The notes beneath the pieces were generated by a model, which was not told the origin of the DNA, ran no database searches, and saw only the letters and a program-made list of their open reading frames with translations. Below are positions 1-7,776 of a stretch of DNA of 33,803 bases, piece after piece (the stretch's first letter is position 1; each line of letters opens with the position of its first letter). A program made the translations under genes and the position numbers. The stretch is from Lachnospiraceae bacterium (GTDB lineage: Bacteria; Bacillota; Clostridia; Lachnospirales; Lachnospiraceae): positions 1 through 33,803 of the forward strand of contig JAFRVD010000018.1 in the NCBI GenBank assembly GCA_017441825.1, in the 5' to 3' direction.

Positions 1-56
1 GATCTATTTAATGTGGGTGCTGGCGCTGTGCGCGTATTGATTTAAAATAAGAACGG

Positions 57-85
57 CCGGGCTGCTGCGGCAGCCCGGTCTTTCT
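57..85. terminator. Intrinsic terminator, possibly bidirectional
   Basis: A perfect 9-bp GC-rich stem (57-65 with 70-78) has a 4-base loop and is followed on the plus strand by TCTTTCT. It would end a plus-strand gene lying left of the window. Two frames run from the left edge to nearby stops (38-40 and 43-45), and I cannot tell which is real. On the minus strand the hairpin lies just after the stop of the lipoprotein gene and is followed by a T-rich stretch, so it may serve both directions. Confidence 0.75.
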
Positions 86-1106
86 ATATGGATCCGAATC
101 CCGGCGTGGAAAGCCCGAAAATACTCCGTACAGCGTAAGTCAGCATTCCCCAGTTCGACAGGTCCCGGAAATTGAATCCGCTGTTTCCGTAATACTCCCT
201 GAAATTGACCAGCCTTTCCCCGGATTCCGTATGGCGATTCACCGTGCCCTGATACAGCCAGAAGTACGAGAAAAACCAGTCGATATCTTCCTGCTTCATC
301 TTTGTCATATCGACGAGCCCGCCGCTTTCATACAGCCATTCTCTGATCATTGCAGCCCGGTAGTCATCGCTGTTCGGGATCGGATATTCCTCAGGATACA
401 TCGGGAGCGTGATGTACGGGATCAGGTACGGCGCCTTGGACACGGAAAGCCCGGACTCTTTCCAGCGGAACTCGTGAGGGTATTCGGTGTTTTCAAAATA
501 CTCCTCCGTGCGCTCCATCAGGATCTTCGTATCTTCATAGTTGTCTGTCAGGATCACATCGTTTTTCACGCGGAACGGGACATCGCCCACCCGGAAGACG
601 AACCAGCTTCCGTCTTCAAGGATGAAAGCGGTATCCTCTCCGTAACGTGCTTTGAGAACGTCTGCGGCTTCCTCCGCCGTGTTCATGCCGGTATATGAAC
701 CGGTATCAAAGGGCAGTCCGTGATGGGACGGTTCCCTTTGCTCCTTACCCGAAAGCAGCACGTCCGCGCCGTGCGGGTACCAGACTGTTTCGATCTCCCC
801 GTATCCGCCGTTATCATAAAGATCATCATCGAAGGTTTCCAGGACTTCTCCGTTATGGAGGAGCTGCACCCTGACCGTATGATAGGTAAGCGGGACCCCT
901 TTATCATAAACAACTACTTCGTATTCACCGTCCGGAGAAACGTCCTTCTGCCGGAAGGTGATCAATACTTCTTTGGAATAATAAAACGCAGGGAGGACCA
1001 GCTGGCAGCCTGAGAGAAGCATGGTGATCAGAATGGCTGTGAGAAGAATAAGTATATGCCTGCGGACGGAATGCCGGTTCCGGGATGGCGCATGGATGTG
1101 TTTCAT
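84..1106 (-). CDS. Putative lipoprotein of unknown function
   Basis: This predicted 340-residue secreted lipoprotein has a basic N-terminus, a hydrophobic segment at about residues 16-31 and a lipobox LLSGC with the acylated cysteine at position 34. I chose the ATG at 1106 because AAAGGA lies about 7 bases upstream; an in-frame ATG 24 bases earlier lacks such a site. After the anchor comes a beta-rich part with SPDGEYEVVVYDKG and a later W-x-P-HG-x-DV-x-LSGKE stretch. This recalls short 'SPDGKY' domains of Bacillota lipoproteins such as DUF5412, but the match is weak and I assign no function. The C-terminal half is rich in Tyr, Trp and Glu. The gene stands alone, with a hairpin at its 3' end and a candidate promoter about 160 bp upstream. 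Confidence 0.8.
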   Translation of the reverse strand: MKHIHAPSRNRHSVRRHILILLTAILITMLLSGCQLVLPAFYYSKEVLITFRQKDVSPDGEYEVVVYDKGVPLTYHTVRVQLLHNGEVLETFDDDLYDNGGYGEIETVWYPHGADVLLSGKEQREPSHHGLPFDTGSYTGMNTAEEAADVLKARYGEDTAFILEDGSWFVFRVGDVPFRVKNDVILTDNYEDTKILMERTEEYFENTEYPHEFRWKESGLSVSKAPYLIPYITLPMYPEEYPIPNSDDYRAAMIREWLYESGGLVDMTKMKQEDIDWFFSYFWLYQGTVNRHTESGERLVNFREYYGNSGFNFRDLSNWGMLTYAVRSIFGLSTPGFGSI

Positions 1107-1138
1107 GGTGTGGGATCCTTTCTTCAGCATGATGGTTG

Positions 1139-1183
1139 GGTTATTTCTTAGTCTGTTGGTGATTGGTTATTTCTTAGTCTGTT
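1139..1183. repeat. Two direct repeats in a 5' leader
   Basis: The 19-base sequence GGTTATTTCTTAGTCTGTT occurs at 1139-1157 and again at 1165-1183, identical in both copies with a 26-base period. The pair lies upstream of the minus-strand lipoprotein start, between it and its candidate promoter. It may be a local slippage duplication or a pair of binding sites in DNA or leader RNA. Confidence 0.8.
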
Positions 1184-1265
1184 TGACTCGTCATTATCTC
1201 AGCCTGATCGTGGCTGGTATTTCCTTCTGCATACTCATGGATATTGCATCCCTTGCTTCTTTTTT

Positions 1266-1274
1266 ATTATATCA
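1266..1274 (-). promoter_or_regulatory. Candidate extended -10 promoter for the lipoprotein gene
   Basis: On the minus strand this reads TGATATAAT, an extended -10 (TGnTATAAT). No good -35 hexamer lies 16-18 bases upstream, as expected for extended -10 promoters. Transcription would start near 1260 and give a leader of about 150 bases containing the direct repeats. Confidence 0.45.
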
Positions 1275-1324
1275 CTGCGACGAAGATTGTTCCAGCGCCG
1301 GGTCTGAATTTGCCTGTTTTTGTG

Positions 1325-1713
1325 TTACATAATAACAAGCTTTTTCGCCTGATATTCTTGAAACAAAATGAGCGGGTTGGCTCTATTACATGAAAATTTG
1401 CGGGTGTTATGGATTTATATTACATCAAAATCGAGATGAGCGGGTCATTTACATAACAAATTCTATTATAGCGGGATATTCTGTAAATTTGGGGCTGAAC
1501 ATTGGATGATGAATCAGGTGCGGTGAAGTATGGGCTCTGAAAGAAGCCGTCGTTTACATAAAATTAACTGATTGTGTTCGTCTTTTCTGTTTTTGTCAGG
1601 GGACACCCGAAAAACTTTCAAGAAAACAGGAGCTTACTTGCTTATTTTCATGTAATTGATGCAGGCTAAGGAGAGGTAAGAATAATTGAGTGAACATGAG
1701 AATATTCATGTAA
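1325..1713. repeat. Non-coding region with recurring TTACAT and GCGGG motifs
   Basis: This stretch carries no convincing gene. TTACAT occurs on the plus strand at 1325, 1386, 1420, 1449 and 1554, and in reverse orientation (ATGTAA) at 1650 and 1708, usually followed by an A-rich tail. GCGGG occurs at 1372, 1400, 1440 and 1471, interleaved with the middle TTACAT copies, so units of roughly 30-40 bases can be recognised. It could be a degenerate repeat array or a cluster of regulator sites. The function is unknown. Confidence 0.4.
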
Positions 1714-1758
1714 ATGCGCGGGGCGGCGCTGGACGGAGGAAATTGGCAAGAGGGTTTG

Positions 1759-1855
1759 CCCCCCTCATCAGTCAGGCCGGAGGCCTGACAGCTTCCCCCT
1801 CCGGGGGAAGCCTTTGCTAGCTTAGCCTTCCCCCGCCGGCGGATGAGGGGGAGGC
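1759..1855. repeat. Multi-hairpin palindromic repeat element
   Basis: Outer arms CCCCTCATC (1762-1770) and GATGAGGGG (1842-1850) are exact reverse complements. Inside are a hairpin with an 8-bp stem GTCAGGCC (1771-1789) and a second with an 8-bp stem CTTCCCCC (1792-1810), whose GGGGGAAG arm can also pair with CTTCCCCC at 1827-1834. This layout resembles the short interspersed palindromic repeats abundant in genomes of gut Clostridia. It contains no gene and may act as a terminator or a MITE-like element. Confidence 0.75.
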
Positions 1856-1867
1856 CTTGCTCAGCCC

Positions 1868-1896
1868 TTGATTTTCCCCTCTCAAAGTGATACGAT
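1868..1896 (+). promoter_or_regulatory. Candidate sigma-A promoter for the HAD phosphatase gene
   Basis: TTGATT (1868-1873) and TACGAT (1891-1896) are separated by 17 bases. Transcription would start near 1903, about 30 bases before the start codon. Confidence 0.5.
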
Positions 1897-1934
1897 ATTC
1901 TTTACTGTAACAGCACGCGAAGGAGGGCCGCCGC

Positions 1935-2588
1935 ATGTTTGAAAATATCCTTTTTGACCTGGACGGGACGCTGACCGACCCGGGGCTCGGGATCACGAAT
2001 TCGGTGATGCACGCGCTTAAAAAGCACGGGATCGAAGTTGCGGACAGGACCACGCTGTACCCGTTCATCGGGCCGCCGCTCAAAGACTCCTTCATGAAGT
2101 ATTTCGGGTTTTCCGAAGAAGACGCCGTGAAGGCCATTGATGAATACCGCGAATATTTCCGCCCGTACGGGCTCTTTGAAAACGAAGTCTACCAAGGAGT
2201 CCCGGAGATGCTGGCAAGCTTAAAGAACGCCGGGAAACAGCTCATTCTCGCGACGTCCAAGCCGGACGAATTCTCCATCAAAATCATGAAGCACTTCGGC
2301 CTGTACGACTATTTCAGCTTTTTCTCGTGCGCATCCATGAACGAGAAAAAGGTTGGGAAGCAGGAGATCATACAGTACGCGCTCGATGAGCTCGGCATCA
2401 AGGACAAATCGGCCTGCCTCATGGTGGGGGACCGGGAGCACGATATCCTGGGCGCGAAGGCCGTAGGCATTAAAAGCCTCGGCGTGCTGTACGGCTACGG
2501 CTCCCGTGAAGAGCTGGAAGCCGCCGGCGCAGACTATATTGCGGAAACGGTAGAAGACATAGTGAAATACGTTGTCTCTGAGGAATAA
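1935..2588 (+). CDS. HAD-superfamily phosphatase, phosphoglycolate phosphatase-like
   Basis: This 217-residue soluble hydrolase has all HAD motifs. Motif I is DLDGTLTD (nucleophile D8, acid/base D10); motif II is the TSK at 107-109; the conserved lysine is probably K142; motif III is GDREHD with D166 and D170. A helical cap lies between motifs I and II (about residues 16-90), as in subfamily IA enzymes such as Gph and PpaX. The length is typical. The start is set by AAGGAGG about 10 bases upstream. The natural substrate cannot be read from sequence: phosphoglycolate, pyrophosphate and various sugar or nucleotide phosphates are all possible in this family. It seems to be transcribed from its own promoter, 160 bp before the pepT operon. 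Confidence 0.9.
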   Translation: MFENILFDLDGTLTDPGLGITNSVMHALKKHGIEVADRTTLYPFIGPPLKDSFMKYFGFSEEDAVKAIDEYREYFRPYGLFENEVYQGVPEMLASLKNAGKQLILATSKPDEFSIKIMKHFGLYDYFSFFSCASMNEKKVGKQEIIQYALDELGIKDKSACLMVGDREHDILGAKAVGIKSLGVLYGYGSREELEAAGADYIAETVEDIVKYVVSEE

Positions 2589-2750
2589 CCGGAGAGATTA
2601 TATGTCATTACCGGTAACGTAAAGTACAGCATTTCCGGGTACGTTTCCACAGACACTATAAACCATTCCCAGTGACAAAGAATATCATCCCGGAAGCGTG
2701 ACCACTGAGAAAAATACACCACACCGGCCACTCCCGGAGAAAGAAGGACC

Positions 2751-3962
2751 ATGAGACCAGAAGAACGCCTTATGAAATATGTATCCTATGAAACCACCTC
2801 CCACGAGGATTCCGGGACACACCCGAGCTCCGAAAAGGAGCTCGTGCTTGCCCGCGCGCTTGTGGAAGAAATGAAGGAGCTCGGGGTCTCCAATGTGTAC
2901 CTCAGTGAGCAGGGCTATGTTTACGGATACCTTCCCGCCAGCGCCGGCTGCGAAGAGGAGCCGGTGATCGGCCTCATCGCCCACATGGATACGTCGGACG
3001 CGGTGTCCGGTGCGGACATCAGGCCCCGCGTGATCCACTATACTGGCGGGGACATCCCGCTTTCGGACACGGTTGTCACAAAGGCGTCCGTCTTTACAGG
3101 GCTTGAGCGCTACGTCGGACACGACCTGATCGTGACGGACGGGACGACGCTCTTAGGCGCCGATGACAAGGCCGGTGTCTCCGAGATCATGACCCTGTGC
3201 GAGCGCCTCCTTCAAAATCCTGCCATCCGGCACGGAAAGATCGCAGTCTGCTTCACGCCCGACGAAGAGATCGGCGAAGGCGTGGACTTCTTTGATACGG
3301 AGCGGTTCGGCGCGCAGTTCGCCTACACGGTGGACGGCGGAACCTTAGGCGAATACGAATACGAAAACTTCAATGCGGCTTCCGCAAAATTCACGATCCA
3401 CGGCGTGAGCGTCCACCCGGGCAGCTCCAAGAACAAAATGAAGAACGCGGTGCTTGTTGCTACCGAGCTCATCTCCATGTTCCCGCCCGCAGAGACCCCG
3501 TCCCACACGGAAGGGTACGAAGGCTTCTACCACGTGAACGGGATCTCCGGGAGCGAAGACGAAGCGAAGATCAGCATGATCATCCGGGACCACGACAGGG
3601 AGAAATTCGAGGCGCGGAAGCAGTTCGCGGAGCGCCTTGTGGCCTACCTGAACGACGTGTACGGAGAGGGGACCATAGAGCTCGCCCTCCGCGACAGCTA
3701 CTACAACATGAAGGAAATGGTGCTGCCGTACCCCGAGGTCCTCACGCGGATCGTCAAGGCGTTTGCAGCCTGCGGCATCGAAGCGAAGGCCACCCCCATC
3801 CGCGGCGGCACAGACGGCGCACGGCTCTCGTATATGGGCCTCCCGTGCCCGAACCTTTCGACCGGCGGGGAAAACTTCCACGGCGTCCATGAATTCGCGA
3901 GCATCGATGACATGAACAGAATGGTCGACGTCCTTCAGAAGATCGTGGAGGTGGAAGAGTGA
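2751..3962 (+). CDS. pepT: Peptidase T (tripeptide aminopeptidase)
   Basis: This 403-residue cytoplasmic zinc aminopeptidase of the M20B family removes the N-terminal residue from tripeptides. Metal and catalytic motifs are all visible: AHMDTSD (H78, D80), LGADDKAG (D138/D139), TPDEEIGEG with catalytic glutamate and metal ligand E172/E173, YTVDGG (D195), and GGENFHGVHEF near the C-terminus (H377/H380). A dimerisation domain is inserted between about residues 205 and 320. The length is normal for PepT. The ATG at 2751 has AAGGA just upstream. It is the first gene of a compact cluster: its stop codon overlaps the GTG start of the next gene. The 160 bp before it holds a 10-bp palindrome TTACCGGTAA (2608-2617) but no clear promoter. 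Confidence 0.95.
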   Translation: MRPEERLMKYVSYETTSHEDSGTHPSSEKELVLARALVEEMKELGVSNVYLSEQGYVYGYLPASAGCEEEPVIGLIAHMDTSDAVSGADIRPRVIHYTGGDIPLSDTVVTKASVFTGLERYVGHDLIVTDGTTLLGADDKAGVSEIMTLCERLLQNPAIRHGKIAVCFTPDEEIGEGVDFFDTERFGAQFAYTVDGGTLGEYEYENFNAASAKFTIHGVSVHPGSSKNKMKNAVLVATELISMFPPAETPSHTEGYEGFYHVNGISGSEDEAKISMIIRDHDREKFEARKQFAERLVAYLNDVYGEGTIELALRDSYYNMKEMVLPYPEVLTRIVKAFAACGIEAKATPIRGGTDGARLSYMGLPCPNLSTGGENFHGVHEFASIDDMNRMVDVLQKIVEVEE

Positions 3963-4816
3963 AAAAGTTCACCATTTTAGACGGCGCGACGGGCACCTGC
4001 CTCTGGGAAAAAGCAGAGAAGCGCGGCTTCCCGAAGGACCCGGTGTGGAAATACAATATCGACCATCCGGAGATCGTGGAGGAGCTCCAGCGCGAATACA
4101 TCGCCGCAGGCTCGGAAATCATCCAGACGAACACCTTCAGCGTGAACCGGCCGTCGCTTTTGCACTCCCCCGGGTATGACGTTTCCGAGGTGGTCCGCGC
4201 GGGCGTCCGCATCACGAAGAAGGCGGTAGAAGGCACGAACGCGAAGTGCAGCCTGGACGTAGGCCCGCTCCCCCTCATGCTGGAGCCTTACGGCGACATG
4301 GAAGAGGACGAGTGCCGGGAGATCTACGAGGAGATCTTTTCTGCCGGCATGGCGGAGCACCCGGACCTCATCTCTCTTGAGACCTTCACGGACGTCGAAA
4401 TGCTCCGGATCGCGGCGGAAGAAGCCAAAAAGTACGGCGTCCCGGTCATCTGCTCCATGACGTTCGAAAAGTCCGGGAAGACGATGTTCGGAAATACAGT
4501 GGAGGATGCGGTGGAAACGCTCACGCCCCTCGGGATCGACGGCATCGGCTTAAACTGTTCCTTAGGCCCGGACCTCGCGCTGCCCGTGATCCGCGAATTC
4601 TCAGAACGGACTAAGCTTCCGCTGTTCTTCAAGCCGAATGCCGGCATGCCGGTGATCCATGAAGACGGCAGCACGACGTACGACTACGATGCGGAGACCT
4701 TTGCGAAGGAGCTTGCGCCTGCGTTCGAGTACGTAAGCTACGCAGGCAGCTGCTGCGGCAGCAGCCCGGAGTATATTGCGGAGATCCGGAGATCTCTGGA
4801 GGCCCTGAATGAGTGA
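3959..4816 (+). CDS. Homocysteine S-methyltransferase family protein
   Basis: This 285-residue enzyme matches the homocysteine-binding barrel found at the N-terminus of MetH and in MmuM/BHMT proteins. The N-terminus has LDGATGT; the zinc-binding cysteines are C200 in GLNCSLGP and the pair C265-C266 in AGSCCGSSPEYI. It should bind homocysteine through zinc and methylate it with an unidentified donor. No cobalamin or folate domain is present, so either the other MetH modules are encoded elsewhere or the donor is S-methylmethionine or a similar compound. Translation starts at GTG inside the pepT stop (4-bp overlap GTGA), which suggests translational coupling. It overlaps the next gene by 8 bp. 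Confidence 0.88.
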   Translation: MKKFTILDGATGTCLWEKAEKRGFPKDPVWKYNIDHPEIVEELQREYIAAGSEIIQTNTFSVNRPSLLHSPGYDVSEVVRAGVRITKKAVEGTNAKCSLDVGPLPLMLEPYGDMEEDECREIYEEIFSAGMAEHPDLISLETFTDVEMLRIAAEEAKKYGVPVICSMTFEKSGKTMFGNTVEDAVETLTPLGIDGIGLNCSLGPDLALPVIREFSERTKLPLFFKPNAGMPVIHEDGSTTYDYDAETFAKELAPAFEYVSYAGSCCGSSPEYIAEIRRSLEALNE

Positions 4817-5747
4817 GAACCACGTACAGGAAAAGATCAGGAACGCGCCTCAGATCAACCGGAACCGGTGCATTCTTTCGGTCGTGTTTTCGGCTCTGAT
4901 CTGCATCTGCGTATTCCTTGGGATCGAAAACATCATGCTGGGTGAACCGACGGAGCTCATCCAGGAGGTCGGAGAAAAAAGCTTCCGGATGTTCACCGTG
5001 CTTTCCAACATGCTGATGGCCGCAGCGGCCGCCATGTGCATTCCCTTTGCGGTGGACGGGCTCAGGTACCGGAACTACCATCTGCCGCGCTGGGTCGTCT
5101 ACCTCCTGTATACGGCGACAGTGTGCGTGACCATCACGTTCGTAGTGGCGGGAGTAGCGCTGTCCTCGTTTGCGGGCTTTCGCTACATCATGATCTACCG
5201 GGAGGGCAAGTACCTGCATACCATCGTCCCGATAGCCGCGATCCTCCTGTTCCTCGTGATCAACACGGACCACACCATCCCGTTCCGGGTGACGTTCCTT
5301 TCACTTACGCCGATGTTCATTTACGCCGTGAACTATGTGATCCTTGCGTTCGTGATCGGTGAAGAGGCCGGCGGCTGGCGCGACCACTACCAGTTCAATA
5401 CGTACGTTCCGTGGTATCTGACCGCCGTGGTCATGTTTGCCCTGGCGTTCGGGATCGCCGTCCTGCTCCGGGTCGTCCACAACAGGATGCACGGGAAGCG
5501 GAAGGCGGACGCGGAAGCCTATTTCCGGGAGGCTCCGGAATTCGACAAACCGACCATTGAGGAGGCCATAGAGGCGCTTGCCGGATACGAGCGTGACCGC
5601 GATCTGGGCGGGGACCTCGCGGTCCCGAGGCGCATCGTCGACATCCTGGAAAAGAAATATGAGAGCGGGCTTTCACAGGCCGAGCTCCTGAAGATCTACC
5701 TTGAGACTTATCTGAATACTGAAAAGAAGGAGAACGAAAATGAGTGA
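4809..5747 (+). CDS. Pr6Pr/FAR-17a-like integral membrane protein
   Basis: This 312-residue protein has about six to seven predicted membrane segments (around residues 22-42, 60-80, 95-120, 135-155, 160-185 and 200-225) and a charged cytoplasmic C-terminal extension of some 80 residues. The FRMFTVLSNML signature in the second segment and GGWRDHYQF in the fifth loop resemble the Pr6Pr (FAR-17a/AIG1-like) family of Bacillota. A second member, without the tail, lies at 27545-28234 and shares FRYFTVDSNI and GGWNDFYAL. The biochemical function of this bacterial family is unknown to me. The start overlaps the methyltransferase gene by 8 bp and the end overlaps the Mrp ATPase gene by 8 bp, so it is part of one operon. 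Confidence 0.75.
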   Translation: MSENHVQEKIRNAPQINRNRCILSVVFSALICICVFLGIENIMLGEPTELIQEVGEKSFRMFTVLSNMLMAAAAAMCIPFAVDGLRYRNYHLPRWVVYLLYTATVCVTITFVVAGVALSSFAGFRYIMIYREGKYLHTIVPIAAILLFLVINTDHTIPFRVTFLSLTPMFIYAVNYVILAFVIGEEAGGWRDHYQFNTYVPWYLTAVVMFALAFGIAVLLRVVHNRMHGKRKADAEAYFREAPEFDKPTIEEAIEALAGYERDRDLGGDLAVPRRIVDILEKKYESGLSQAELLKIYLETYLNTEKKENENE

Positions 5748-6555
5748 AAATTGTGACCACAACTGTGCGAACTGCGCGGAAGCCTGTGCTGAGCGTTCGC
5801 CGGAAAGCTTCCTCGAGAAGACAAATGAGCTTTCCAACGTGAAAAAGGTCATCGGTGTGGTGAGCGGAAAGGGCGGCGTAGGCAAGTCGCTCGTGACGTC
5901 GCTTCTTGCGTCCGCCATGCAGAAGAAGGGCCTTCAGACGGCCATCCTGGACGCGGACGTGACCGGCCCGTCCATTCCGAAGATGTTCGGCATCCATGAA
6001 AAGGCGCTCGGCAATGAATTCGGCATCCTGCCCGCCCGCGCGGAAAACGGGACGCTCGTAATGTCCGTGAATATGATGCTGCCGAACGAAGAGGACCCGG
6101 TGGTGTGGCGCGGCCCCATCATCGCGGGAGTGGTGAAGCAGTTCTGGACCGAAGTCATCTGGAACGACGTGGATTACATGTTCGTCGATATGCCTCCGGG
6201 GACCGGAGACGTCCCGCTTACCGTGTTCCAGTCGATCCCGGTGGACGGCATCGTGGTGGTCACGAGCCCGCAGGAACTGGTCGGAATGATCGTCGGAAAG
6301 GCGGTCAGAATGGCTGAGATGATGAACATCCCGGTGCTGGGCCTTGTGGAAAACATGTCTTATTTCGAGTGCCCGGACTGCGGAAAGCGGCACGCGGTGT
6401 TCGGCGAAAGCCACATCGATGAGCTTGCGGAGAAGTTTGGCATCGACGTGGTCGCGAAGCTCCCGATCGATCCCGCGATCGCGAAGCATTCGGACGAGGG
6501 GACGATCTACGACGTGGAAGGTGCGGACCTCACGGGGATTTTGGACAGACTGTGA
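5740..6555 (+). CDS. Mrp/NBP35-family P-loop ATPase, Fe-S carrier
   Basis: This 271-residue cytosolic ATPase is of the Mrp/ApbC/NBP35 type, which binds an Fe-S cluster and delivers it to apoproteins. The N-terminus carries a cysteine cluster C5-x3-C9-x2-C12-x3-C16, as in NBP35 proteins. The deviant Walker A SGKGGVGKS spans 42-50, the Walker B-like DMPPGTGD spans 150-157, and the cluster-bridging CPDC is at C211/C214. A good ribosome binding site (AAGGAGA) precedes the ATG, which overlaps the preceding membrane protein gene by 8 bp. It is the last gene of the pepT cluster. No terminator is visible before the tRNA promoter, so readthrough into the tRNA is possible. Confidence 0.93.
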   Translation: MSENCDHNCANCAEACAERSPESFLEKTNELSNVKKVIGVVSGKGGVGKSLVTSLLASAMQKKGLQTAILDADVTGPSIPKMFGIHEKALGNEFGILPARAENGTLVMSVNMMLPNEEDPVVWRGPIIAGVVKQFWTEVIWNDVDYMFVDMPPGTGDVPLTVFQSIPVDGIVVVTSPQELVGMIVGKAVRMAEMMNIPVLGLVENMSYFECPDCGKRHAVFGESHIDELAEKFGIDVVAKLPIDPAIAKHSDEGTIYDVEGADLTGILDRL

Positions 6556-6562
6556 TTTCCGG

Positions 6563-6591
6563 TTGATATTTCCCGAACTTTCTGCTATACT
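6563..6591 (+). promoter_or_regulatory. Promoter of the tRNA-Ser gene
   Basis: TTGATA (6563-6568) and TATACT (6586-6591) are spaced by exactly 17 bases. The predicted start near 6598 is a few bases before the mature tRNA 5' end at 6604, as expected for a short tRNA leader. Confidence 0.75.
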
Positions 6592-6603
6592 GTTGCACGG
6601 TGC

Positions 6604-6691
6604 GGAGAGGTATCGAAGAGGTCATAACGAGCTGCACTCGAAATGCAGTAGCCGGGTAACTGGCTCGAGGGTTCGAATCCCTTCCTCTCCG
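6604..6691 (+). tRNA. tRNA-Ser, anticodon CGA
   Basis: An 88-base class II tRNA. The acceptor stem GGAGAGG (6604-6610) pairs with CCTCTCC (6684-6690), with G6691 as discriminator. The anticodon arm CTGCA-CTCGAAA-TGCAG presents CGA, which reads UCG serine codons. The long variable arm (GCCGGGTAACTGGC) is typical of tRNA-Ser. The T arm is AGGG-TTCGAAT-CCCT. The 3' CCA is not encoded. A run of T follows immediately (TCTTTTTT). Confidence 0.96.
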
Positions 6692-6709
6692 TCTTTTTTA
6701 ATTTAATTT

Positions 6710-6746
6710 GCCCGCGGGTCCCTCCAGGGGATGCCGCGGGCTTTTT
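6710..6746 (+). terminator. Intrinsic terminator after tRNA-Ser
   Basis: The 8-bp stem GCCCGCGG (6710-6717) pairs with CCGCGGGC (6734-6741) and is followed by TTTTT. Confidence 0.85.
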
Positions 6747-6756
6747 CGGCCTCATC

Positions 6757-6780
6757 CGGCGCCTCCGGCGCCGCCTTTTT
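6757..6780 (+). terminator. Second intrinsic terminator in tandem
   Basis: CGGCGCC (6757-6763), loop TCC, GGCGCCG (6767-6773), then CCTTTTT. It backs up the terminator ending at 6746. Confidence 0.75.
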
Positions 6781-6817
6781 AAATCCCGGGGAAGGCTTTG
6801 ACGGGGTCTATATTTTG

Positions 6818-6846
6818 TTGCAGTTTTTGTGTATCTGTGGTAAAAT
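6818..6846 (+). promoter_or_regulatory. Promoter of the degV-activase operon
   Basis: TTGCAG (6818-6823) and TAAAAT (6841-6846) have a 17-base spacer. The predicted start near 6853 gives a leader of about 55 bases before the ATG at 6909. Confidence 0.65.
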
Positions 6847-6908
6847 ATCATGGTGCGCGGCTCTTAGCCGCACAAGCTTATCACATAAACAAAGGAACAG
6901 ATACCGAT

Positions 6909-7757
6909 ATGAATAAACCCGTAATGGTCACTGCGGACAGCACCGTCGATCGCACACCCGAGCTTCTCAATCGCTTCAATATCCGCACCATCCCGCTCAC
7001 GATCTTCTTAGGGGAGGAAAGCTACTTAGACGGCCAGGGCCTGACCACGGAGGATATGTACAGGCGCTACCATGCGGACGGGACGCTCCCGAAGACGGCA
7101 GCGCCCGGCATCGCGGACATGTACGATTTCTTCAAGTCGTTTACGGACGAGGGCTACGAGGTCGTCCACCTGGACATAAGCGCGAAGCTTTCGAACATCA
7201 ATAACGTCGCGCGGCTTGCGGCTGAGGATCTTCAGGGCGTCCATGTGATCGACAGCATGATGCTCTCCACGGGCATCGGCCTTCTCGCGATCGAAGCGGC
7301 GGAGTGCCGCGACCGCGGAATGGGGGCGTCAGAGATCGAGGAGCACCTGAATGCGCTGAGAGAAAAGGTCAGCACGAGTTTCGTGCTCGACACGCTTGAA
7401 TTCCTGTGGAAGGGCGGCAGATGCTCCGGGCTTGCTGCATTAGGCGCGAACCTCATGAGGATCAAGCCGGCGCTTAAGCTGAAGGACGGGAATATCGTCG
7501 TCTTCAAGAAGTACCGCGGGAAGATGGAACACGTTTACCGCCAGTACGTTACGGAGCAGCTCACCGGAAAACGGGTACGCCCGGGCCACATCTTTATCAC
7601 GGAAGCGGGCGAGATCGAAGCTTCGGTCATCGAGGAACTCATGCAGCTCGCGAAGGACCTTTCCGGATGCCGCGAAGTGCACCACACACGGGCAGGCTGC
7701 ACGGTGTCTTCACACTGCGGGCCGGGAACTCTGGGCGTGCTGTTCATAGAGGAATGA
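6909..7757 (+). CDS. DegV-family fatty acid-binding protein (FakB-like)
   Basis: This 282-residue two-domain cytosolic protein is of the DegV family, whose FakB members bind a fatty acid and present it to the kinase FakA. The hallmark TADSTVD is at residues 8-14, followed by a middle segment VHLDISAKLSN and HVIDSMMLSTGIGLLAIEA, as in family members. The usual T-S-Q-P-S loop is replaced by LPKTAAPG, so this copy is somewhat divergent. The ATG at 6909 was chosen over upstream in-frame codons because it restores the usual length of about 280 residues, has AAAGGA upstream and lies after the promoter. It is followed after 19 bp by the activase gene and probably shares its transcript. No fakA partner is in the window. 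Confidence 0.9.
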   Translation: MNKPVMVTADSTVDRTPELLNRFNIRTIPLTIFLGEESYLDGQGLTTEDMYRRYHADGTLPKTAAPGIADMYDFFKSFTDEGYEVVHLDISAKLSNINNVARLAAEDLQGVHVIDSMMLSTGIGLLAIEAAECRDRGMGASEIEEHLNALREKVSTSFVLDTLEFLWKGGRCSGLAALGANLMRIKPALKLKDGNIVVFKKYRGKMEHVYRQYVTEQLTGKRVRPGHIFITEAGEIEASVIEELMQLAKDLSGCREVHHTRAGCTVSSHCGPGTLGVLFIEE

Positions 7758-7776
7758 CGATCGTTTTCGGAGGAAA

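Noticed and set aside
1325-1554. CRISPR array from the recurring motifs
   Set aside because: The repeats are only 5-6 bases, unevenly spaced and not followed by constant-length spacers; no cas genes are present.
5431-6489. A 352-codon minus-strand frame across the Mrp gene
   Set aside because: It is low-complexity His/Arg-rich shadow coding opposite a well-supported ATPase.
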